A DNA stretch of 64,000 nucleotides from Trichobilharzia szidati (lineage: Eukaryota; Platyhelminthes; Trematoda; Strigeidida; Schistosomatidae), in NCBI GenBank assembly GCA_944472155.2, contig OX235271.1:44775991-44839990 (forward strand), read 5' to 3'. The notes below the pieces were generated by a model. That model had not been told where the DNA came from and searched no databases. It saw only the letters and a program-made list of their open reading frames with translations. A program made the position numbers and the translations under genes. Position 1 is the stretch's first letter; each line of letters starts with the position of its first letter. This document shows, piece by piece, positions 37,401 through 49,400 of this stretch.

Positions 37401-40400
37401 TGACTTTTTAAACTTTCTTGAAATTGAGTGCAGTTTTTTCTCACAATCTGTGTTACTCAAGTACAACTCATTGCATAAAATAGTACCAAAGAAAGGCTAT
37501 TATTCAATGTATAAATCTTCATGTCATCGTACAACATAATTTATTCGCATAGTTTTAAAGATCTAATTTTTAGGTATGTCATGGCCAAAATTATTACTTC
37601 TCATTCAGTCATGATTCTTTTATGTAAGCGAGTATCACCTATATTTACTCAAAACAAAACTGCGTATAAGGAAACTCCTTTGCAATTCTTAAGTACATGA
37701 CGGCTCCTAATCTCGCCACTGTCCTTACGACATCCGATATGAAGTGCAGATTTCACAAAGCCATATTCTGTCTCAATTATAAATCGGGCAGTGAAACCAC
37801 AGTTAGCTCAGAAGTTTTTAAGTACAACTTTGAATAACTCCATTGTTGCTTTCTTTTCAAGTTTGCTGAAAAAATTTCCGCAAAAAATACCTTTTGCTTG
37901 AAGACACCAGTGACAGTGTAATAACTGAGCTACTACCTGTGAAACATCGACTTGAGGAACAACCACTTAATATTAAGAAGTGCAATACTATTTCCAACCA
38001 CAAATATGACCGTTGCCAACCTAGGCTAATACGTTTCCGTGGAGAATATTATTCATATCATCTGCTTGGTGGCAGTAACAGCTAATAAACACAGTTAATT
38101 CGTAGAACTATGTATAAATGACTTACTAAACTACTGATTTGGTTCATGACTAACATGTGTTGACCGACTGTCTTTCCGATCTTTTACTGAATATATATTG
38201 TTATGACAGTGGCTGTAAAATGATAGGGATGATAAGTACCTAAGAGCGTAGACAGCGATTATTTGATGTCCTCAAAGCTTCGACACCAATAGTATTGAGT
38301 ACTTTAATATGGATTATAACAATTAGTTTTACAGTATTCAATACTTCAAAAACATTTTAGCAGTGTGCTAGGTAATCACTTACTGTTCAATTCATATGTA
38401 TGACGCGTGCTGTCCACCTCAAGGATAATTTGATAATCCACACGATAACCTCGTATTCGATGATAGAATCCATCATCAATAGGGAAATTAGGTCCACTAA
38501 CATGAACGAAACCTCCTCCCATGTCGTAGTTCAAATGTACTACACCTGATTCCTAAAGTGAAATACATTTATTCAAGAAAATCAAAGGTAGTAAGAAAAA
38601 AAGTAGAATGGTATGAAGAATTATGTTTACCTCACTGGAAATCTATTAGTTTAAAAATTATCTTCAAAATAAAAAACTAAATATGATGCTTATTTTTTCA
38701 ATCTTGTGATGAATGTAATCGACAAAAAACAAACCAATACTTGAAAAAATGAAGTGTCTTTAAACTCGAGATAAGTTTTTATGTATCAATAAGTTACAAG
38801 TTAACTGTACACAAAGGTCTGGCTTAAAGTCATGAATTGCCAAGGGAGAAAGGAAGTATGTGCAAAGCTCTATTTTGGAACACCTGATCGACTTCTGTCA
38901 CTCTGTCAACCCTGACCATGATTTTAAGATCATATATAGAATCCATGCTAACTTCCCGCGTTTTCTTCGTTACAGACTTTTAAAGACAGCTGAGGCCTTG
39001 GCAATTCATGACTGTTAGCCAGAACTTTGTGTACAAAAGGAATATGTACAATCCTTACTTCTACTTTGGCCGTAGAGGGACAGACGTTTATTTATTTTGT
39101 TTATTTAGTTATTCTACGTACTTTTCCCTTATTACTACCATTATTATTATCATTATTATTATTACTATTCTCACTCTGAATCTTTTCCACTTGACCCACT
39201 TGACATTTAAAACCCAAAATTATTGATTTTTATATTTTTATTTTTACAATATTGAATTCTATATTATCGAATTTCACACCATGTTATGTAACATTTTATA
39301 TTCGTCTACTAATCTTATAATTATGTACCCCTTTCCAAAATTCTATACACCTTATGTATTATTCTGTATACGACATTAATTATTTTGCCACATGACATTA
39401 AACTATGATTATAATCACAGATATTTTAATTGCATTTCATACCATTATTATTTCATGTATTCACACCTTTGACCTAATTCCCTCACCGGATATAATTTTA
39501 TAAAAAAAAACCATATATATACGATTGTACAGCTTGATAATAAATTCGTTGAAAAGAGTCTCTTCGCTGAATATTGTGTTCTTAATTATTTATATATTCT
39601 CCTGAGCGCAGTATTCAATACACATTGATTAAATAACGACAACACTTATTTTTAAAAGCCTTGAGGCTCAGGGACTGCATATTACGCAGCTGCTAAATGA
39701 ATGTGCTGACTAAAGCGTCATACAACAGTTGACAGCTTCGACGCTCTAGATGAGGGAGATCAAATGTTTATATTCAACACGTATGCAAAATTAGCTTCTT
39801 TATGACTTTATTCTTCGTATTTTGCATGAGTTTGTATGACACTGAGTTAGTGTCAGTTAGGCGGCGTTTTTCGCAGGAATATATGTATGTATACGAAGTG
39901 ATTCATGAATATTTGATGTACTATTTGATATTCTCACCAAGAATACTTTAACCGATTAGCTAAACGCTTCAGTTATGAGCAAATATCTTGTGTCGTATGT
40001 GTTCACCTACTCCATTCACTTGTCATCGATAATTTGATTTAGTTGCTGACAGCTTAAAACGGAATCCAGGGCTCTTCTTTCTTCTTATTAAGGAATTGTC
40101 AGTCTGATGTGCCCCCTCCCCATTGAGATTGGAGCCCAGCACCCCCTAGTTATAAATGTGGAATTGCTATTCACAAGACTAATAAGTCACAGGAGTCGTC
40201 ACTTTTGTAATGGTTATAAGCTGTTATTTGTTGCAGTCACTCTGCTGATGGACTGCATTCGACCAAAATACTGAGTCTTTGCCATCATGTCTGCAACAAT
40301 TAATAATAGTTCAAATACGTACAGTACCGGACATGAATCACATACCAGAAATAAATGAATGAAATCACCTATTTGATTTGAACTTGTAATAAACAATAAG

Positions 40401-43400
40401 GTTGATATGGTAGATGAACGATTTTGTTCCGTTTCTACACCGTCTTCCGTAGGGAATGTTTGAATGCCAAGAATAAATTCATCTTGTCTTGTATTTCTGA
40501 CACGATCTTTATACATTATACGTAGGTATCCTACATCATCTTCACTGTTCACCATCTTGTTCACACCAGGTAAGCTGACGTATGCAGATAAATCTTCATT
40601 GATGGAGCCGAATTTGAATGTAGTTCCAACTGTAGAAATGGAGTGAACATTATTAAATAACACTCAGCATTTTCCGTAGGTCATATGTGAAAATATATAT
40701 GAGGAACATCATAAAAAAATTCATTAACTAGCATATTAAAGTGATTTGTCTTTATTGTCTGCAAACAACTCACTTATTATTTTATTAACGATGGATTAAC
40801 TGCCTAAAGAATGCGTGGATTTTATCCATCAATGGGATTTTGAAGCACGTCCAATTAGAGGATTTAATTTCGACACCTTAAAATGATCACGTGATTGTTA
40901 AACACGGAAATTATTCAGGTGCTACCAGCCTATAATCTACATGTATCATGTGGTGGTTAGTGATACTATCCCGTCGCTTAGTCTGACGTAGGTGGAAAGA
41001 AGGATTCGAACCCACTGAGTGAAAGTCAAATACATAAGCCAATGATCCATTGACACTGAACCAATTAGAGAAATGCCCCTCGTGTCCTTTGTAGAAGACC
41101 TGTGATCAGTGAACTATGTGAAGAAGCGAAAATACTTGTATAACAAATGAAATCTGTGTCTAAAGACTCTAGATGATACATTTATTTATTTATTTTTATT
41201 GTAGCTTGACTCCACACAGAATGTTTGATACAAGTATGGAATTTTCAGCATGTGATATCGGTAGCCCAAATTTATCAGGTCGACTATTGGTATCAGGTGT
41301 GCGTCGGCCGGGGATTGAACCCCGGACCATGTGCATGGTTGGCGAGCGTCCTAACCGTTATACCACCGATGTATACAATATTGCTAGTACTAGAAGGATG
41401 GCTTGGAAGTCTTTCTGTAAAATTTGACTGTTTGATGGTGTATACCCTTAGTAATTATCTTTCCATTCTACTACATTTGTTAATCGTACTTAAATACAGT
41501 CTTGCAACTAACTCTTTTGTAGAGATAAGTGCTGAGTTATGCTTTCAAAGTACTTTTATCGTATGCTCATCTATGAATATAACGGTTATAATCGAAGGTT
41601 GTATGCGAAATGTGAATTTGTACTTATTGAAAATGGACAGTGTTATTAGAAGACGGAGATTATCTGGGAAATGTGATGTATTTGCGCAATACATTTCGAA
41701 CGGTCTGATTACACACTTACTTCTCAAGTGGATATATATGAGAAAATGAAGGGTAATTAAATTAGACAAAATGACAAAAAAGATTTAAGAATGATTAACA
41801 TAACGTTTGGTAATCCAATCAAATAAGCATTATCAAGGTAGATTTGGAGTAATAATAAACTGCTTTTGAATACACAAGATGGGTGGGCTTAAGTTTATGA
41901 ATAGCTATAGCCTCAGTGTATTTCAGTAAGCGTCCTTGACCATTTTTATATCATTATATTATTATTATTGTTCTCTTGGGTTCCGAGGGGAACATAGGGC
42001 TTCAAATGCACGCCTCCACTTGCTTCTGTCTTCTGCTGTACTTTTCACTTGCATTCATGTTAGTCCATACTGTTTCAGTTCCTCATCACACGATCTCCTC
42101 CATGTCACCCTTGCACGTCCCACTCGCCGCTTCTTTTTCGGATTCCACTCGAGCTATGGCCTGACGCGCGATGTCACCCAGCGGCCTCCTCAGCGAGTGT
42201 CCAATCCATCTCCACTTTCTTCTGCACATTTGTTGGGCGATTTGTTCTTGTTTTGTTTGTTTCTATAGTTCCTTGTTGGTGATTCTTTCCGGCCATCTGA
42301 TCTTGAGTATAGAGCGAAGACAGTTGTTGTTGATAAAGGTCTGCAACCTGTTGGAAATATTTTTGGTGACCCGCCAAGTTTCTGATCCGTATAGAAGAAG
42401 TGACTTGACGTTTGTATTGAAAATCCGAATTTTGTTGTTGATGCAGGCTGAGTGACGAAGATTTCCAGATTGGTTTCAGGTTGATGAATGTGTTTCTTGC
42501 TTTCCCGATTCTCTATTTGACATCCTCGCCCGTTCCTCCTGTGGTTAAGACAATGCTCCCTAGATAAGTGAAAGAAGTAACCTCTTTCAAATCCCTCCCG
42601 TTGATGGTGATTGGCGCTGGATGTTGCTGCTGTTTTTGTTGTTGTTGTTTGATTATTTTCATAACCATTTTTATAGATGACCTTAAAGGCTGAGTTAACA
42701 TCCATCATATGGGTTATGGTGATTAGGTGTTTGTCTATAGACGAAGTTGGTAATCTGACTCCTGCGTCTATTGGTTTTCCGTATTTAATTTGTTCTCCCA
42801 GCCATTTCGGGATATGCTCTCTCACGCTCACATGCAAAGCACGATTACTCCTCCCTATATAGGGAGGAGTGTGTCCACACACACATGAAAATTGGTAAAT
42901 AGTGTGGATGTGACTTAATCACTTTTGCACTTTTGAGGTTTGCAGTAGAGCACTTTTTTAACTTTTTCGGTAATTACAAGCCGGGCTGCATAATAGGTCC
43001 TATGGATAACCGAATTCAACCTTTGTCTCAAAATCCTACCGTTGATTTCTCCGTTATATGATAATTTGATGAAAACAGTTTTCTTCTATTAACACTATCC
43101 AAATTTATAAAAGGGACTAATCGTTCTAAATTTTTGAAAAGAAGACTTAATGAACAGACTACTTTATTTGTGCTGCACGTTTAGCCACCATTTGCAATAC
43201 ATTTACAAATAAATAGAATAACAATGGTTTAAATGAAGATTATAGCGAGGAAGCTACTCAAAATAGACCAAAATAGCATTCATAAATTCTATAGTTCCTG
43301 TAGATACAGATGAATAAGGTTAAAAAAATTTTTATTAACAAACGTTATCAGGAAGAAGAGGAGACACGTTATTAATTGGTGCTGTTTATGCAAGCCCTTG

Positions 43401-46400
43401 ACTTAATATTCGATTTTAACCTAGGTTATTGCTGATTTTCTTAGTTACTTACGATTTAAAATCACTTACCTTTTTATGAAGGAGAATTCTCCGTGATTTC
43501 TCCAAAATGTCTTCTGTGGCTTCCGCTTGAGAGAAGAGTATCCAGATCTTCAGCCATACTGTGAATAAGTAACGCAGCTACTCCTAGTCCTCAGCCACTC
43601 AGAATAATTTCGGATCCAAGTAATATTTGGTGATTTCACCGGATTTTACTTTATCATCATGCACTACACATTCACATCTAAGCATAACGTTTCTTAAGAA
43701 AAGCTTTATTAGGCTGGTCTGTAAGAAAATCAGACATACTGTGAGCCAAATGCAAAGTGTAGTTATTAATGTTCACCTTTCTACAATACGAATAATTTTG
43801 CCCACAGGCTGCCTGTAGAATTCTATCCTAGTAACATGGGAAATGTATATGTTTACATTAAGGATCCAACCTTCACTACGAAGTTTTCCTACTAATCTGA
43901 AAGTAACCCAGGTTGTGCAAAAGTCACATACATTTATGCTTACCTTTCATACATCTGTGTCCATCAAACGTAGTCAGTTCACAGGCACATTTCGTGGTTG
44001 TCCAGGAATGTAAACAGATTCCGTCATTTAAACAATAAGGTATGGATTCCTTCTTGTAGACGATTTCATCTGCATTTCTTTCTTTTGCCGTAATATCATT
44101 TTGATGGCGTCCTATGTCATTACATCTCATTGCTGTACTAGGTCGATCAAGACATCCAGGAACAATCTGGTCGTAACACATAGGAATAGTCCAATTCATA
44201 GCATATTTTGACTTAGCCAATTTCAACAAATCGGAAGGGGGCAATCCATTTATGGAGAAATTGCTCAAGCATCCCTGAATGTAAAAAACGGAAAGTGTAA
44301 AATGTAGATCGGCATTTGGGGATTCAAAGAGGTGGACAACCTAAAATGATTCAGCGATTATACTATCACTTTGATGTGCCTTTAAACTCTAATGTGTTTG
44401 AAGTCCACAGCCAATAAAAATTAATTTTTGATCACTTTTATCAGCAGATGATATGTAAAACAGTCAATACAGAAACCTGAATAGATTAGTGAAAATCCTT
44501 AACAAACATGTGCATGAACTTCTTTCAAGAATCAACTTATTTAACGAAGGTAGATCAATTCAGTCTGTATAGCAAGCATTACTGGTTGACGTGAGTGGTA
44601 TTCAACTACTTATGTTAACCAGTCATTAGTATTTAGAGTCATGCATTCATGCTTGCTTTCCTGATTTTAATTTATGGTATCAAGGAGATGACATATTGCG
44701 GTCTGAATGGCTTTGATTTCCAAAGGAAACTGTGATGGGATTTTACTTCTTCAAACTTTGTAAACTGCTAATCGTCAATTAATTTGTAAATTGTGAAGGA
44801 CAGAAATAATAATTGAAGTAGGGCACAGTATCATCTGATAAAATCAGTGAACTGTTAAAATACAAAATTCAGCATCACTATTGGGAATGAATTTCAGCAA
44901 GTCAAAATGGTTGTTGGAATTCATTGGTAAAGAGTACGACTGAACCAATAGTAGGAAATGTTTATGGGTTCGGCTGGTGATACCACAGGTGAAAGCATAA
45001 AATGATATTAGGATGTCTAGAAAATATCTGCTGGAAAAATGTTACCTGACTTGGTCAACTTCTACAGACTATTATTTGCTTTTACTTCACTTTTGATTTC
45101 CCCGTTGACTGACTGAACCAACATGCTCTACCTCTACTGACATTTCAGCTACTAATATGGACGTTTTCATTATGTCTGAAGATTGACTTGGAGTGATTTG
45201 GTGGGTGGTGACTAGCGGTGGAATCCAGGATGCTTACATCGTTCTGTGTGGGACACATTAGCAGGATGCATCTGCTTTCTCCAGTGAGTGATTGTGTTCA
45301 CACTGAGACACTAACCTAGTACCTATCGTTTGAAACGCCAAAGGGTTATGCATCAGACAAGTTGGCTTTTGAAACGGTGGTCACTTGGTTCTTGTCTCAG
45401 TGAGAGCGCTATCACTGACTGGAAATGCAGGTACATGCAGATAGCGAGATCCAAATAGGATAAAGTGAGCATACATAATTACACTGCTAGTTACCAACCA
45501 CTGGATTAGTTCTACAGATTTTCCTGAAGGCTCCATAACCCAAATAAAGAGATATTGCTGTCTCCTTTAGAGTTGACTTCATATCATATTTAGCTGTGGA
45601 ATAGTGCAGAGTAGCAACTTTAGCTTCTGAGTTAAACCATTCATCTAAGAGAACCGAGTGACAATAATTTAGAAGAGGCTACTTACTAATGTTTCCATAT
45701 AGTCACTCTAATTCAGACGGCTATTTAGGAAATGTAGAAGTATGCAATGGAAGTTTCCACATACTGAGAAACGATTAAAAATATCATTCATAACTTAAAA
45801 CCTACATTTATTGATTTGACACTCTTCTAATCTCGTCGTGAATTAATTTCAGACTGTACAAAATCGTACAAATAGTTGTAAAAAAGTCATTTGTGCCACT
45901 ATTTAAAATACACCCTTACGAGAGAAAGTTCATTCCTCCGATTGTAAGAAGGAGAAAATGATGCAGTGAAGGTAGTTGATATTTAAATTGACGTTTCCTC
46001 TAATCTGACATTTCATTTAGTAGACCTTTCAGCAATAGTACAGATAATCTCTTTCAAAAATCAGAGAACTTGTCTCAGCGTATATAATTATAATGTCATT
46101 ACACAATTCAAACCCAAGTCTGAGAAGTTATGAAGATAGATACATTTTTGCATATATGTGAATACTGCATAAAACAAATAGATTAAATAATGATTTCTAT
46201 GTGAAATATAAAACTATGAGAATCAGTCATGAAAACGATAAAAGCTTATTTAGAATTTTTCTCAACAAACTGTAGGTGTTTATCCCAATAAGTGCCCAAT
46301 GCAGGGGACACTAAATCCGTTGCAATCACATTTTAATTCCATTATGGGTAAATTTTATTTTGATATAGTCTCACAGTGTTATACAGTAATGTTTACTGAT

Positions 46401-49400
46401 GACGTTTCGAGCACAATTTATTGCTCATAATCATATCAAGGTAATCACACGACTTCCTAAATTCATTTATATAGTTCCATTGTTTTTCACTTGATTTTCA
46501 CTTGATTTGATTGGTAGTATTATTTTCCATATTTCGGGTATGAGTGATGATTCTAAATAAAGCAGGAATTAGGGTGGCATTTAAACCTACAAACTCACTC
46601 AGGGACAAGCTCTGTAGGTTAAAGGACCCAGTGGACCCAATTAGACAAAACAATATAATTTACAAAATACCCTGCAATGACTGTGATTGAGGTCAACTAC
46701 ATAGGTCAAACTAGTAGGTCAGGGGTAGTCAGATTGTCAGAACATAGGAATTTAGCTAAGGTAAGAATGGTTGACCCAGAGAAGATACGTAATTTAGAAA
46801 AAAGCTCGGCAATTGCACTGCATGCATTAACACACAACCACACAATAGGGTGGGAGAGGGTTAAAATTCTAAAAAGTAATCTAGGTAGGTGGAGAGAGAG
46901 GTTGATTACTGAATCTTTGTTCATCGAATCTACACCCAACACATGCAATAGGAATGAACCATCACTCATACCCGAAATATGGAAAATAATACTACCAATC
47001 AAATCAAGTGAAATTCAAGTGAAAAACAATGGAACTATATAAATGAATTTAGGAAGTCGTGTGATTACCTTGATATGATTATGAGCAATAAATTGTGCTC
47101 GAAACGTCATCAGTAAACATTACTGTATAACACTGTGAGACTATATCAAAATAAAATTTAACCATAATGGAATTACACTCTATCACAGTGCCCAAGTTTT
47201 ATTCTTATATCAATCATATTTTAATATCGGCAGGTTCCCTTTGAAACATGGAAAAACATACGGCTGTGTTTGTTCATGTTGGAAATAATGAGTAGACGTG
47301 AGAACAAAATCTCAAGGAACTATTCGTCTGGGCACAGTATACTTTAAACTAGTTGAGGTCAGCTATTTTAGTTAGCATTTACCAGTTTCGGTCAAATTGG
47401 TGTTGTGATCTTTTACTGATGATTGTCGTTTGCTGTATCACATCTGTGAGCTGGCTGCCAGTATATTCTACCTTAAACCATTTCGGGTATTTTTAACAAT
47501 AAATAAACCTAAGAAATGATAAATGTCCAACTGAAATAAGAGCTTACTAAAATTTACTGCGTAATATTTATAAGACTTTTACTGTTGCATTAATTTCCAC
47601 GGGTTTTTAGGGCTACAATTGCTTCCATATATGAATTTCACTCTTAAGAGACTACGGTTTTGCGTGATTTCCATGTTCTCGCCTTCATAAGTCAATCAAA
47701 AGTGGTACAACTGATACAGTCACCTAAGAAATATTAACTGGTTCCATATACCACTTCCAATTTGCTGATGAAGTCTGATGAAGTCTAGATTCTAGTACTA
47801 ATATTCCGAATTTCAAGGTTTTCGGAGACTTCGATTTAGTTAAATGGATATCAAAAGCTGATAAGAGCAAGAATTCACAGACGATTAAATTCAAGCACTT
47901 CATATTGTGGGAATACAGCTTCCCAACTCAAAATAGGATCTTGGGTGTGTGCTACAGACGACTAACCAAAATAGGACACAATACCTATTCAATGCTTCGT
48001 AGCTTTTTTTCAATAATCCTCTGTTTCATGTTGATTACTGATGAAATCCACTAACAGTTTAGGAATTTTCTATTATTCAATTTTTGGAAGGAAAACTTTG
48101 AAGTCTGAATTCTTTTAAAAGAAATTTTTTAGGATGTATAATACATCGAGAGAAAACCTTTAGAAACTATTCATTTCCACCTTCTATGCGCACTCAATAT
48201 TAAATCATTTCAGGTGTATTAGTATAAGTTTTGGCGCCATAATTATACCACAATTTATAAAAAATTAATATGAAATGAAAGTTATAAGAGACAAATGATT
48301 GTCTCTAGAAGATATTTTTACCAGACTGCACTATTGTAAAGAAAGTGTACTATAATGAAGCGCTTTCATGCTATTTCCTTCCTTCAAACCTACCACAATG
48401 ACAGGCAAAATCTCAAGGCAAAATATTTTTTTATCTTAACCTTTAATCGTACATTCTAAAATGCCTTCCAACATGCTTTAAAAATATATGGCTGCAGTTT
48501 ATAAGACTCACTGCCGTCAAAATTCATTGTAAGGAAGTTAAGATACCAAAATTACTCTGTGTATATATGCACATATATATGTATAACTTTTCTTGTGCTT
48601 AACATTATTGCATTAATAATAACGCCAAAAACTGAAAATACCTGAAATCCGTGATATGAGCTTATTTTTTCTCTCCATTTCAAGAAAACATGTTGTGAAG
48701 TCCCTCCAATGAAAAGTGGATCATTTAAATTGAAGTTTCTTGAACTATCACCATTAACCACTGGTATCTGAATAGATTGTTCTGTAATTGTATTTCTGTC
48801 GATATACAATTGAAGAGTATTATTTTCAAGATCCATCCTAGCAAGGAAAATAATATTTAATGTATATCTTAGTCAAGTGTTGATTTTGAGGGATTTGATC
48901 GATGTTAGGATGTCATCATGAACTGATATCAGTTAAAGAACCATTGGGAAACCTGGAAGTACTAGACAGCTGTTTCTTCACACTTTAGGACTCCTAGACG
49001 GTAATGGGATTCATGGGATATTAGATCGGGCCTCAGCGGCTTAGTGGTCTACGAGCTCACCTTGTAACTGGGTGGTCCCGGCGTTCGAGCCCCAGTGAGA
49101 GCATACTGCTAGAGAGTCTCAAGCTGGAACGAAACAGCTGTAGAGTACTTCCAAGTTTTCCAATGGTTCTCTAACCGATTTCAGTTCACTATGAAATCTA
49201 TCTTGGTTTAGAATTGTCAGATGAATGATAAAATATGTCAATTGAAGATAGATCATGTCTTAATTTGATGATTGAAAGACAGTATTGCAAATCAACATAA
49301 ATATATTTAAGAAGTATTTTAGAATACAAGTCACTCAGAGATATGACTAGTGCAAGGGAGAAGACTGACTTATGAATTGGCAAGTAAGCAGAAAATACCG

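Noticed and set aside
41225..41749. 174-codon gene
   Set aside because: It runs through a SINE-B copy and unrelated intron sequence of the neurexin-like gene; no domain.
46338..47210. DNA transposon with terminal inverted repeats
   Set aside because: No transposase; the coding part is GIY-YIG, the ends match PLE termini, and the duplication length (15) fits target-primed insertion better.
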